Positions 37,620 through 50,355 of a DNA stretch of 64,000 nucleotides are shown piece after piece; position 1 is the stretch's first letter, and each line of letters opens with the position of its first letter. The translations under genes were made by a program, and so were the position numbers. Source of the stretch: Sinohyriopsis cumingii (taxonomy: Eukaryota; Mollusca; Bivalvia; Unionida; Unionidae); assembly GCA_028554795.2 (NCBI GenBank), contig CM068831.1:67679982-67743981 (forward strand), in the 5' to 3' direction. The notes beneath the pieces were generated by a model. It was not told the origin of the DNA. It did no database searches and saw only the letters and a program-made list of their open reading frames with translations.

Positions 37620-38737
37620 TGACAAATATCGGTTGCCCAGATAAATTCATCGTGATAGTTCGGTAATTCATCATGGCATGCACGCTCGTTGCATAGAAGA
37701 CGAATAGTCATGTGAATCATTCCATGTCACCAATGGAGTCAAGCAAGGTTGTGTGTTGGCCCCAATCCTCTTTAGTATGACGTTCTCTGCTATGCTTACT
37801 TATGCTTCCTGTGACCATGACAGTGTGATTGTATCCGATACCACACTGATGGCAAGATCTTGAATCTATGGAGAGTGCAAGCGAAGACTAAGACATAAAA
37901 TTACTGTTCGTGGTCAACTATTTGCCGACGACTGTTACCTGAATGCCTCATCTGAGTCTATGGATCATTTGTTGTCAGCTTGTAATTATTGCAATTATTA
38001 TATTGTTTGGTTTGTGCTGTGAATGATGCAGACCTAAACTGATAAGGGAAGGTGGTGGTTTTATGTTACAGTCCTAATCAATGATAAAACCAACACCATA
38101 ATTGCTAAAGCAAGTGTGGGCTTTTGCAGTCTACGAGCAAACGTGTGGGTGCGAATTCTACAAATAAGCTGAACGTCTACAAAGCCGCTGTGTTGCCAAT
38201 CCTATTATATGTTTGCTAAAACGCTATGTTAAGAAGCTTAATCATTTTCACATTGGCCGCTGTGGAAACTGATTAGGATACGATGGCAGGACATGGTTTC
38301 AGAAAATGAGCCTCTCACAAGGGCAAACATTCCAAGTATTCACATTCTGCTGATGACATCACAGTGAAGACTGGCAGGACCCATCGCCAGGATGGTAGTA
38401 TGTCAGAAGAGCGACTACTTCAGAAGCAATTTTACGTTGAGCTGAAGGAGGGGAACTGATCTAAGGGTGGTCAAAAGAAACGCTTCATAGATGCCGTCAA
38501 GACATCTTTGAAGCACTTCATCTCTGACCACGAGCCTTGGGATGATCTCGCACAGGATCCCTCCCCTGACGCAGTTTCATCCCTATTGGTGCTAAGGACG
38601 TTGAACAGATGACAAACGAAGAGGCATGAAAGAAGCGCCAGCAACGTAAATCTCGGAACTACAGCACGTCCTGCATTGATCAATCTATCCCAACCTGCAC
38701 ATGCTTCCAAGTGTGGCACAGTCTGTAAATAGCACAC
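37620..38737 (+). pseudogene. Decayed RTE/L1-like reverse transcriptase remnant, unit 3 copy
   Basis: Same remnant as at 8275-9412, at the same place in the unit. VTNGVKQGCVLAPILFSMTF is read near 37730-37790, which restores G and F residues changed in copy 1, and the GGQKKRF motif is at about 38465-38490. Stops and frameshifts are present throughout. It is a passenger of the duplication, not an active element. Confidence 0.75.
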
Positions 38738-41364
38738 ATTGACCTGATCTCATGTATTCACAGACTTCTAACCAGTTACTGATATCTTAGTCATCTTCGA
38801 ACTCATAGGATGCACAACAAGTTAACTTATGAAATGGGAAATGTATAACTTACCACTGCACATGAAAACTGTAATAATTGGCCTCGCAACCATTTGTAAA
38901 AGCAACCTGAATTCAAAGCAATAAGGTTAATTGTTTCTTCACTATTCAGCACAACGAACTCTTGGAATAATGCAGGAATTTTCCATTCAGTAATACACCT
39001 TGGTACAAATTAATTTTGATCTAGGTTTGTCTTCCCATAAAGGTGTTTGAAGACTAGTTATATCACACAATCGTTATCTATAACATGTTGTTCAAATTGT
39101 GGACGGTATCAAATCATCACTTTATCACGCATTTGAAAAATGTGTTCATTCTTTATTTGTAGCTTCTTCTTGCAATCTTTTCTTTTTTGTTCCTCCTTAA
39201 ATTTGAGAATCAACCATAGATTTTGATGTCTAACAAATCAACATTCCTGCAATAAAAAAAGGCTTTTAAGGGAAGGTATGCAATTCATAGGCTCTCAGTA
39301 AGACATGAAGTGAACACTTAAGATATTGTAAAAGAATTCCTTAAACGGACAAAGTAACATAATATTATTGTGACGTTCTAGAATGGTGTAGTTTTGAGGA
39401 ATATGGAAAAGTAGTATTATACGGAAGACAAGTCCATATCATATTTGGTTATAAATACATGCGACTAAACTTCTCTCGTACACTTATTTGGAAACAAGTA
39501 AAGGAAGAATACCCATTACACGCAAAGTGTCCACAAAAATGGATTATTTTGTACAATACATTAGGCATATTTGAACTGTTATTAATATGATCGCATTTGT
39601 ATTAATAGATGCCGCTGATATTTGGCTACAATATTCATAAGCAATTGAAAACGTAAATGGTAAGAGTTTTACTAGATATGGAATCTTCCTAGAAAACAAG
39701 CATACTCCCTGCTGACACAATGAGAATACTGACCAAGTACGTCTGTATTTTACCTATTACTGTAAATTAATACTGGATTATGATGGATGGTAATTGCTAT
39801 TCATGACAATGCTATGAACACTGAAAATAACTCGACGAACCAGGTAAGTCAAAATGTGTTACAAATTTTAATAGTATACACTTCCCACATGGTTTGGGTT
39901 ATAACAGGTACGTATAGGCTGTAGGTGATGACAAAGTTGTCCTATTTTACCTATTACTGTAGATGTAGTATTTACCATCTGAAAATATCATAAAGACAAT
40001 TTAATTCAGAAATGGAATTCAAACGTAATAAAATGACATAAAGCATCCCACTACAGTTGCATTACACGTAGCCATTGAGTAACCAACGCATCTCTTAATG
40101 ACTTTAGAGTAGCGTATATATTGAGCATTGTGTGCGTGTGAGTGTGAGACACAAGGCAAATATCATGTTTCACAATGCCCATTTTATTCAGATCGTGAAA
40201 ACATATTCTCCACAGGGATTTTCTCAAACGAATTCAGGCGTAATATCTCAACTTGCACCATATGGCATTTCAGCATCCCAGAGAAGAGCTTCAATGGAAA
40301 TATCATTCACTAATTAGTACTTGTCACACCATATCTCTTTCACCCGTATGTAATATATATTTGATATTTTTCCAATGTCGTCTTGAAAAGTATTTCTACT
40401 ATTGATTCTTCATTTTTTCGCTTTTTTCATTTCACTGTTACATTTGTGATTGTTGAGCCATTGTTATGTTGGTGTATGTTTATGCTCCACATTTCCAAAT
40501 ATCGCTTTCATGGACATTGCAATAGATAGCATCTGCAGCAGAAGGTATGGATAGTAAAATGATCATTATTATTCTTTGGTTTTAAACGATTGCAATATCT
40601 CAATCACAATGCATGTCAAAAATGATGTATACGAGATAAAACTATAAGAGTGTTTACCAGCAGCAGAAGGACCTTTTCACTATTCACGTTTCGTTTTGAT
40701 TATATTATTAGCCCAAAGTTGATGATATTACGTGTCCAAATAAGGCAGAAAAGAATGAGGAGACAGGTTGAATTTCAATACCTGGTTAATATTTTTTTAT
40801 CCATCATTTATCTTATAACCCTAAAACCTTACCGCTTGTGAAATTCACAGTCTCTCTCCAAGTTCCATATTTCACTCCAAATCTAATGTATATAAATACG
40901 AGTGATTTAGTACGAACTTAATATTATATAGCAAACAAAATGTCATCCAAAATAGTTTATGAAGGCCAAGAGATAGTACAGATAGCTCTGTAGGTTTTGT
41001 TTCTACGAAAATATGAAATTATTAGTTCTGGTGTATATTGAACTAGATTTTAGCCGCAGTGTTTAGTTATGTTATTTCTGTATGCCAGAACTTAATTTCG
41101 TATTTGAGTATCACTTTATTCGTAGTGAGGTTAATTTGTACAATTCACTGTATTAGTTGGGCTGCAATTCACCTCGTTGGAGAAAAAATACTTTCTCGTC
41201 TAGAAAAATAGTTATATTTTATGCTGACAAAGTCTATTCGGATGAATTTATAGTGGATTGTTTACATCCGTCTTAGCATTCTTACCCAATGAAATCAATG
41301 CGTCGAATTGGATAATTATTATTCAAGCAACACCCCCTTTTTGTGTATTCCCACTTATGTTTCT
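38738..41364. other. Unit 3 block C, upstream region of lectin gene 2
   Basis: Non-coding; 38871 onward aligns with 14351 onward. There is no LINE at the position that carries one in unit 1, and about 35 bases just before it are missing (catgaaaactg joins taataattgg near 38870). The end is the proximal promoter of the second lectin gene. Compared with unit 1 it keeps extra sequence near 40800-40900 (atccatcatttatcttataa and following). Confidence 0.7.
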
Positions 41365-41372
41365 TATAAATA
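41365..41372 (+). promoter_or_regulatory. TATA box of lectin gene 2
   Basis: TATAAATA lies 69 bases before the ATG at 41434, the same octamer and spacing as in copy 1. The base before it differs (CTTATAAATA here, CGTATAAATA in copy 1). Confidence 0.7.
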
Positions 41373-41433
41373 TGGACAGCCCTCTTAAACATTTCAACAT
41401 CCAGCTATACGCTAGAACAATCCTTAACTGACA

Positions 41434-42222
41434 ATGTTTTGTTCAGTGTTCTTTACCGTGACAATGGTTCGCTTATTCTTCGCTTTCCTGACGTTCTCTA
41501 AATTGCTTACAAGCGGACATCCTCAAATTAATTGTGGAAACGTCACTTCATCTATATGCCAAAATGTCTCTTTTGGAAAACCAATTGACTGCCAGGACAT
41601 TTACCAAATGGGTTTTACAAAGACTGGAGGCTACATTATTTATCCCAAAGGACATACTAATGGTATTTACGTTCGATGTGACATGCGTACAGCCGGTGGA
41701 AGATGGACTGTCATTCAGAGAAGAATCAGCGGAGATGTTGATTTCTTTCGTGAGTGGATTGATTATAAAGAGGGTTTTGGTGATCCAAATGGAAACATGT
41801 GGCTCGGAAATGACAATATACATGACCTCACGGCTCAGGCCGATTACCAGCTGCATATAAACTTGGCTGTTTCAAATACAAATACCAGCTTTGCCATGTA
41901 TGATACTTTCTCGGTTGGAGACGAAAGTAGTGGATATCGTCTCATCGTAAAAGGCTACAGTGGAACAGCAGGCGACTCTTTCTCTTATCATTCTGATATG
42001 AAATTCACCACCAAGGATTGGGACAACGACAAAACCAATTCATCAAATTGTGCCAGTAGCTACAAAGGCGGTTGGTGGTACAATGCTTGCCATTATTCAA
42101 ACTTAAATGGAATCTACGGATCCACCAATCATGTAGAAGGAATAAATTGGTATACATATGCCGGATATCATACATCCATGATATATACAGACATAAAAAT
42201 AAGGAGAAAAGTTTCACAGTAA
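41434..42222 (+). CDS. Secreted fibrinogen-related lectin (FReD protein), copy 2
   Basis: Intact 262-codon intronless frame with the same architecture as copy 1: signal peptide, Cys34/Cys42 linker, and FReD domain from about 53 to 256 with both expected disulfides. Against copy 1, residues 1-197 differ only at M9V, T41I and P75T. Residues 198-254 differ at 13 positions: K198N, D201T, I209S, T218A, T221Y, F233H, G234V, F240Y, A241T, L250I, H251Y, A252T and M254I. D197, D199 and the NC pair of the calcium loop are kept, so the fold should be sound while the pocket surface is altered. It probably recognises a different extracellular ligand. It lies 24,561 bases downstream of copy 1 in the same orientation. 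Confidence 0.96.
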   Translation: MFCSVFFTVTMVRLFFAFLTFSKLLTSGHPQINCGNVTSSICQNVSFGKPIDCQDIYQMGFTKTGGYIIYPKGHTNGIYVRCDMRTAGGRWTVIQRRISGDVDFFREWIDYKEGFGDPNGNMWLGNDNIHDLTAQADYQLHINLAVSNTNTSFAMYDTFSVGDESSGYRLIVKGYSGTAGDSFSYHSDMKFTTKDWDNDKTNSSNCASSYKGGWWYNACHYSNLNGIYGSTNHVEGINWYTYAGYHTSMIYTDIKIRRKVSQ

Positions 42223-43590
42223 GAATGATACAAAATTATTAAGATGTCGCGGGAAAAAAAGGTATTTGTACAAATAGGATACTGCAAAATGAAGTAGGTC
42301 CATATTGATTCGTGTTAATCGCGACTTTCGCAATAAACCGCTTTAGTTATTACAATATTCCTTCTTCATAAAGGGACGCATTTATGATCAATTTATAGAA
42401 CCTTTTAATTTTGCTGTTCCTATTGCATTTGAAACGGATGCAGTTGTAATTCATGTGTTTGTCTGAATGGAGATAGTTTAGAATTAATATGTATATTTTA
42501 CTGAAAGTATGATACTACATTTTTATTTTCTTTGTTTTGTTTTTTTATTATTATTCCCAAATTTTAATTTCACTATTTTGATGCTAATTGCAATAAACAG
42601 AACATGCGTTACATATACGATTGCAAATAACATCCTAGTTCCCTCCCCTCCCATACCGACCGAACGGATTGATCAAATGTTATAGAAACGTTTTGCATAT
42701 TTATATATCTATTTCAATTATTATAGCAAGTTGACACTCTTTCTGAATGGCAATGAAATTCCCTGTTCTATTAATGGATTTACACATGCATGAAAACGTA
42801 CAATCGTGAGTCCACGATCCGAATAAGAATAATATCTGCACATATATATATTTCAACAAGCACCTTCCTTAGCATCTCAGTTAACAATATTGTTATGTAT
42901 TGCAAAATGTGGCAAAATATTACATTTTAAGGAATGATAAAATATAATATTCATCCATACGTTCTGTGCTGCATAAGTATGGGCGTAAAACATAGTTTCG
43001 TACAAGCAATAAAACATCAGCAGCTTAGGTTCTTTTGCTGGGGAATGGTTGCTGTTTTTAGACTCCTGAGAGTTTTTAAAGGAAAAATAAGAGGACTTAG
43101 GAGACAATTGTTTTTCCTGGAGTCGAAGCTTTCGGTTGATGTCCTTGATTCATTCAGATCCCGTAACCGTAATTGTGACGTCACAGAAAGTTACTCTATT
43201 AGGTAAAATCAGACCATATGACTCTTTGGCATACTCGAGTGCATTGCTAACTAGGAAAATCCACGAAGAATATGTGATGCAGCATACAAAAGATTCCATT
43301 TTCATCATTTATGAAAGAAGACAAATAAAATAAAACAGGTACACAAAATCTGAAAGTATCAAATCCAGAAATAATGTTAAGTACCGGAAAATTTACAACG
43401 ATGCTAAAATGCAGTCCAGTATACAACACTGATCGCCTTTCTTAGTTAATCAAGAAGTTCAAAGTTATTAGTTTCACACAAGAAAAAAATAAGTTATTAT
43501 ACCTTGCGCAGATTCCGTATTTAAATCTCCGAAATTTCTAAAGTGTCATGAACTTCAATATCATTGCGTTGGCGCTTTCACAGTTGCTAT
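42223..43590. other. Unit 3 block D, downstream of lectin gene 2
   Basis: 3' UTR and intergenic DNA aligned with 17662-19028, with no gene. Short ORFs around 42877-43333 sit in sequence that also exists in unit 1 with a different frame structure, so they are not supported. Confidence 0.65.
42332..42337 (+). promoter_or_regulatory. Candidate polyadenylation signal of lectin gene 2
   Basis: First AATAAA after the stop, about 110 bases downstream (caataaaccgc). Copy 1 has caatacacc here but an AATAAA much nearer its stop, so the two transcripts may end at different sites. Confidence 0.4.
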
Positions 43591-43623
43591 ATAATAATAA
43601 TAATAATAATGATAATAATAATG
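43591..43623 (-). repeat. Short (TAA)n tail of the CR1-like fragment
   Basis: About 10 TAA units with one TGA. The homologous tract in unit 1 is more than twice as long. Confidence 0.85.
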
Positions 43624-45030
43624 AGGACTTTGAATACCGCATAATCTTTAGAAGCTCGAAGCGCTTTACAACTTTAGACAACACCTATAAGATAAAAACA
43701 TATAATAATATTATTACAAAAACAAACACCATGAAATTAGAAAAACGTTAAAAAATAAAAACCATGCTGAGAATATTTCAGGTAGGAAACATTATTAGGT
43801 CTTTAGGTTTGTTCTTGCGGTCGAAATAAGTGAGTTTTCAGAGCCCTCTTGAATGTGATCACTGTGTCTTTGTGTCTAAGTTCAGTTGGCAATTCATTCC
43901 ACGTTGCTGGGCCCTGGTATGCAAAAGAACACTATCCATATGACTTTGTTTTCATAGTGGGAATAATGAGTATACGATTGTCAGAAGAGGAGCTTAAGTA
44001 TCTTGCTGGTGTGTACACATTGGTGAGGTCAGATAGGTATGTTGGACTAGAGTCCGACGGTGAAACGTAGCACAGAGAACAAATTTTGTGTTTGATTCTG
44101 GATCGAATGGATAGCCAGTGTGGGGTACAGAGCAGCGGGGAGGTGTGCTCTGATCGTGATACTCTTAGTATGATCCGAACAGCTGTGTTTTGAAGCTTTT
44201 GAAGCTTCTGGAGTAGATATTGAGATGAACCAGACAGAACTGACTTACAATAGTCCAGTCTTGGAAGTACTAATGAACATACAAGTGTTTTAGTGGCATC
44301 AACTGAAAGATATTTGCGAATTGAGATGATGCGTCTCAGCTCAAACATGCAGCCTTGCATATGTTCATGACATGTTGGTGCAATGTGAGGGTACTGTCCA
44401 GAGTGACACCTAGGTTTCGTACGGATTGTGTGAATTTAATGTTGGTGTTACTGATATTTATTGTTTGAGGTAAAGGATATGAATGAGAAAGTCTTTGTGT
44501 TGTGATCAGAATGGCCTCAGTTTTATCCTCATTCATCTGCAGCATGTTACATGTCATCCATGATTTCACATCAGAAATGCACCTCTCTACACCTTGGATG
44601 GTAGCATCAACTTCAGTTGGGTGGCTAGATTTGTATATTTGGGCGTCATCAGCGTACAATTGGTGAGACACTTCATGATCATCTATGACACTTGAGAGCG
44701 ACTGAGTGTAAAGAATGAAGAGAACAGGTCCAAGAACAGACCCCTGTGGAACACGACAACATATATCAACTGGGGTGGGTTGTATTCCATTTGCAGATAC
44801 AATTTGTGTCCTGTTGACCAAGTAGGACTTGAAACACATTAAGGCTGTATTATGAATGCCAAATACATGCTGGAGACGGTGAAGTAATATATCATGGTCT
44901 ATTTTGTCAAATGCTGCTGACAAATCAAGGAGGGTGAGGACTGTAATCGTTCCGCTATCCAACACAGAGAGAATGTCATTAACTACTTTTACAAGAGTAG
45001 TTTCAGTATTGTGGACAGGGCGACTCACGG
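43591..45030 (-). mobile_element. CR1-like LINE fragment, unit 3 copy (RT palm to 3' end)
   Basis: Minus-strand frames at 45028-44336 and 44360-43932 together encode the RT palm and C-terminus of a CR1/L2-type ORF2, split by a frameshift near 44340-44360. Landmarks are NTETTLVKVVNDIL, LLDLSAAFDKIDHDIL, PQGSVLGPVLFILY, QLYADDAQIY (YADD codons at 44645-44656), NEDKTEAILI, LVLPRLDYCKSVL and YLSDL. The catalytic YADD is intact, but the endonuclease and RT fingers are missing (5' truncation at about 45030), so it is inactive. The 3' end has an ATT-repeat tail at 43591-43623. The flanking position equals unit 1, so the insertion predates duplication. Confidence 0.9.
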
Positions 45031-46151
45031 GGTCGATTAAAATGAAGATCGGGTATCTCTCACATTACGAATGATTATAATTTGTCTGAAAGGAACATTG
45101 AGCCCGCCAAAGAAATGCTGCATTTTAGTTTGGAGGTCTTGAAAGACATTTAAAAGCATTAATACTTTAGCTCCCTGCAGGACCCGGTCTGTAAATCCCT
45201 CAACGTTTAAAGATCGTCTGATAAATTTTATCCACATCAAAATTCTTCATTGTGTACAAAATTGAAGCAGGTATCATTGGAATGGGGGAAAGAGTATCGT
45301 CTCTTTTAGACGTATTTCATATGCTTTGCACTTACATGAACAGCTTCGAATAACAATATTATGTCTATTACTCACTCGAGCGTGGTAATATATTGCTGGT
45401 TAAATATATACAGCAGTGCCCATGCGATTGTTTGAAAATCAAACTAAGTTAGGAGATTAGAAACTTTTAAAATCCCACAAGACAATTTTTTTCTTTGATC
45501 TAATGGTCCTGAGGTTATTACAAAAAGTAATTTAGCTCGAAGACTTGGTAGCCGTTGATTTGACTGCTATTGAGTTAGTGTTGTCTTTATATCTGACACA
45601 TTCCTATTATAGGAACTAATTACGAACTTAAAGCTACCTTTTCTAATGATTGATTTCAAAATTATTAATGAATATCCGACTTCTTTTCTTGTTTGAACTT
45701 TGATCAAAAACTCGTTAAAAAGCGAAAATACTCAAAGGCTCCCGAATGCCTATCCCTACATAAATATCGTGACAAAATACACTCTGTACGTCAAACAGTG
45801 GGTATAGTCAGAAATTACAAGAGCATGGTTGTGTAGCACAGTTATTCAGAATTTACTATCAGCGCATGTGAAATTTTGGAAACCTTTTTCGTTGTGGTCT
45901 AATAGTTCAGTGCCAGTTCAGTTCAGCGCCTTGTTCAGTCAGCAATATCACAAGTATAAGGGACATACGATTATTTTTGTGTGGATGGGATGAGTGTGTA
46001 AAATAACAGAAAAAGCTAAGGCCATCTCGGGCAAGAAGATTTTAAGTCATGGTAGGTAATATTGTTAAATGAAATTTGCACTGGGACGTGTGTGAAACAC
46101 TATGTTAGCAATGGAACAATTGGACAGTGGTTATTATGAGGTCCTAGAGAA
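45031..46151. other. Block F piece and block D remainder between units 3 and 4
   Basis: 45031-45320 matches the first part of block F (28219-28480). 45622-46040 matches 19738-20134, the block D remainder. About 45325-45620 has no match I can see. No gene. Confidence 0.55.
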
Positions 46152-49100
46152 AAACATTCCTTTATGTAAAATATATTCTGAGGCGAGTGAGTCAATTTAA
46201 TATGAATCTTGTTTATTCTTTTCATATTTAAAGTACTGCCAATTTCAAGTTAGGTCCAAATACTAACGAGGAATAGGTCCGTTTGAGCTCAATGAATTGA
46301 CGACTGCACTAGCAGAATTGGAAACAGTGCTGGTGATTTGTATACAGTCACTTGCACTGGGCAAGTGTCTGAATAAAACAAAGTATTTTCTTTGAGCCTT
46401 ATTATAAGCTAGAATTGAAATAAACTTAAACACAACTATCTGCATTCTTTTTCTTTTAGATGCTAACTGTTTATCATGAATTTACTACAAAGAAAACACA
46501 GACATTGAACCCCGACGCAAGACCCGACGAAACGTCTTGATCTACGTCGCTCAGAATTGTATCAGTTTACGTAAATATTATCTCCAACATAAAACGTCAG
46601 CAAGTCTTATTTCCTACTGCATGTAAATGTGTACGCATAGCTCAAAAATGAGAAAGTAATGATTTCGACAGCCCTGTAAATATTTATGTGTACGTGTGGA
46701 TGTGTTAGTGTCACTACTGAGAATAAAGCGTTGGTCTCCACAAGTAGTTTCATAATGAATACGTTTTTGTTCAAAGAAGTTCAAAGAAGGAAACTAAATC
46801 ATAATGAGATACACGAATGTGACACAATTTGATTTATTTCTCATATCCTGATATTTTGTTAATATTCTGAAGATATATTTGGACTGATATCACCTTCTGA
46901 AAACGAACGAAACTGCGTAGGTCACCATTCTTGAAATGAACATAGAGCAGGCACAATTAGTAGAATGGTAAATGATAGCATATCGAACGAAAAACAAAAT
47001 ACAAGTCAGTATTTGTTTTAAATTCTGCTGCGTATTATTCAATTGATTCGTTTGATTTTGAAAATCAATATTTTTGTAAACAAAAATACAAATTGTACGA
47101 ATTTAATTTTTTATTGAGAGTTTTTTATGCAATGACGTCTTTGTAGTGTGAAAGCAACACTGTTCATTTTTAATCGCTTTAGGGCATGATGTAGACAGAC
47201 CTAGTAAAGATCGAGGAATGTATAGAATGTCGATGTCTTTTTTTAATTTAAATAGTAAGAACTGGCATAGACCATTTATGGTACTACTGTGTGCAGAGCC
47301 AACAAACTACAACTAGAACAACAACAAGACAAGACTAGCACGCTTCCAGTAGGACTGAGCCACTTTCTTTCCTAATTCAATGACATGATAGGCAAGAACC
47401 CACGTTCCATACAGACAGATAAAATGGCTGTCATTTTCATTTTATATTGCGTAAAGAAAAGGACATTACGAGTCCACGTTCCATACAGTGCATCAATATC
47501 CCACCACAAACCACCTCCCAAACAAAAAAATGCTGGTCTACTTTCTTTACTACTTTGTGAAAAACAAAGAATACTACCACCAAGGAAGAGAACAGATCAC
47601 TTAACCTATTGCCGTATATTTCAGTGCAAAACAAAACAAAAAATGTCACCATGTCCAATATCTCACTACGTGACTACTTTGCTTGCTACTGTATTAATGA
47701 ACTTCCTGACATTGTTACTTCAGCAATTTACTTATTACTAATTAAATGAGAACAACATGCAAGACATCAAGGCATGATTGGAACAAGCTGACAATACATT
47801 ACTAATGTAAGAATTATTGAACAGAATAATACCAGAAAGACCAAAATCACAGAGCTGTAGAAACATATTTACAAGAACAGAGAAAAGATTTGTATATGCT
47901 TAAGAAGTGTTAAACAAATATCCAGCTTTCTATATACTGCTAATTATGTCATTCGATCGACCTGACAAATAGACAGATGATTCGCTTAACGTTCATTGAT
48001 ATATACAACCCAAGGAATTAAGGATAAAGAGAGAGAAATATTATTGGAGAGCGACAAGCAGAAAATAAAATAAATAACCAAAATAAAAATTTAAAAATGG
48101 AGAAATGATCAGGAAAGTTGTGCCTCTATTAATATGAACTTTCAAAGGAGAACCAAAGATCGAAGGAGATGAATGATTACAATAATTAATGGCCTGGACA
48201 AACAACATCATAGCAAGCACTACCTCTTGCACAGTGTTCAGGCAGCAGAATGATCTTGCCATTTAATTCATGGATAGATCTATAGAAACAACACTCAGAC
48301 TATCCATTCATTTTCAGACTCCACTGATTTAATCAAAACGAAACAAGATGTTACATTCCAAGAATTTGCAACGCGATACAAGTCACAATCTAAACCACAT
48401 GCAAACGATTTTGAAGATCGGAATGGGGTCTCTTAATATTGATGTTGTGCATGGTAGTATTTGGGAAATAGATAACATAACGATAGAATGAGAAAACATT
48501 TAAATGATTTCGATCAAAGTTTACAATAGATTTAGGTGGAATCAATACCCAAGTGGGTGAAAATATGTATGCATTAAGTGTTAGGCTTCATGCAATTAAA
48601 GCCGAAAGAAAGGAAATACAGATATTCAGACCGAATCAAACACGGAAAATGGGCATCAAGAATATTGCGTTTAACTTGAAAGGGTGAAATGAAAAATCGA
48701 TCAATAAAAACAAACAAGAGAGTTATGCAAAATGAAACTAATACCAGTGTCATATTGTTTTACAATTTTCGCATTTGTTCCTGGTCATGAGTATCCTGAT
48801 TTTTGTAATATTAACCGATTTACTTAAATGTACACTTGTAATTAGTAGACAAGAAAATTATTTCAAGTGATAAATGGGTTATTTGGTAATATAACAAAAC
48901 AATGCAAAACAAAGAAATATATAAATTAATTAAATACATTTCACTAATCTAACTATAGTTTCACGTTTTGCTGAATACAAGTGTTACATTCAATAGATGA
49001 AGGATAGTTTTCATTAAAAACAAAGCTCTTTTACAACTTTTATCAAGTTCAGTATTGACCATGTAAAATCCTTGTGCCTCATTTCTTCCATTGCATTTGA

Positions 49101-50054
49101 GGTTAGCAACCAACTCTTGCATACTCAAAAGACATTAGACACATATCAGTACCTAATATTTACAGCGGAAAAGACGACCTCTTCAGTCAGCATGTAAAAC
49201 AACTATTGGAACCAGTATCAAAGTATGTGTGGAGGATACATAACTGACGGTCTAACTTTTCAAAACAAAGTCAAATATCTATTCAAGTTCACTGATCGAA
49301 CTGCTGAAAGAAATGAAGAGTACGGGCAAAACACTTGCGAATACGGTGAAAACAGAACATAGACACTTGACGACTTGATTGAAGGATTGAGAAAGCATGG
49401 TTTGGTTGCTAAGTACATTGAGCAATCTGGACGGTTCTTTTTCCATATATGCGTCTACGTATTGTGATGTTGATACGCGTGGCATAAGACAATATTTGAA
49501 AACAAAAGACCACCTCAGATAATTTATTTATTCAATCCTTGTGATTAGCACGTGAGATACGAATACTTATTGTTTGTATGTGTCAATTTTCTTTACATCG
49601 CTTCTAGGCTTTTTCAGCACAGTAAATAACTAATATGTATACATTCAGAAAATACGTAATTCTTATCAAGGAAGCGATATTCCTCCTCGTGACTCAGATA
49701 TCTCAATCACAAAGACTGGTATATGATTCACGCAAATAGCAGTATTAAACCCAAAAAAAATCTTTGTAGCATTATATACCAAAGTGAAACTAAAATATCA
49801 TAATTTGCTTTCATAGGATAATCATCTTAATATCAGTAACATGAGAGAGCGGTAGGAGTTTGGATGATTTAATTTCGATGTAAATTGCATTGTTGGAAGT
49901 TGTGAACAATATGAGCATATCTGACGAACAAGCAAGTCTGATTCAGAAAAGCATCACATCAGGTAATCACTTTTATCAAGGAAGTAAGGGGAAATAACTT
50001 CACAGAGACCCCAACGGTGCGAGTCAAATGTCTTTAGCAAAAATGAATTCCATG
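46152..50054. other. Unit 4, block F end and diverged block A
   Basis: 46152-46799 matches 28500-29176, and 46800-48300 matches 1-1520 with more substitutions than unit 3 shows. About 48400-49800 is mostly extra sequence with no counterpart in unit 1 that I can see and no recognisable gene. From about 49820, block A resumes (agagagcggtag near 49845, as near 1675). Only short unsupported ORFs are present. Confidence 0.55.
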
Positions 50055-50355
50055 CTGTGCGTATGTGTGTGTGATTCTCATTTTTAACGTAGCTTAAAAA
50101 ACATTTGCAGCAATATAGCTACGCTGTCTCCAGATTGACAGATTATAGTGATATCTAGCACTGATGCATCATCCCGCAGATATTATCCTGACACCAGACC
50201 GACCAGTTAAAACACGAACCACTTAAAGTTGAGCGCCAAGCGAAGCAGCTGCATGTACCGTTTTTATTAGTTTTTGGTGTGACTCGGCCTGGGTTCGAAC
50301 CCGCGAACTCTCGCATCCAAGGCGGTCGTTCTAACCAATACGCCAACGGTGCTAT
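50055..50355 (-). mobile_element. tRNA-headed SINE in unit 4 (copy a)
   Basis: About 300 bases, read on the minus strand. The head is tRNA-like with a Pol III A box (TGGCGTATTGG, plus-strand 50335-50345) and B box (GGTTCGAACCC, 50291-50301). The body follows (cggtacatgcagctgcttcg, tgtcaggataat), and the end is CA-rich. It is absent from the same place in units 1 and 3. A related copy lies at 54000-54303 and a headless one at 55990-56445. The tRNA cloverleaf is imperfect, so this is not a tRNA gene. Similar bodies are, from memory, common in molluscs. Confidence 0.75.

Noticed and set aside
47385..47741. 118-codon ORF in unit 4 with a 92-codon relative at 29816-30094
   Set aside because: The start and frame differ between the copies and unit 1 lacks a comparable open frame (about 560-900). 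It looks like chance openness in non-coding DNA.
50280..50353. Possible tRNA gene on the minus strand
   Set aside because: It has A and B boxes, but the anticodon stem is mismatched and it continues into a SINE body with relatives nearby, so it is a SINE head.
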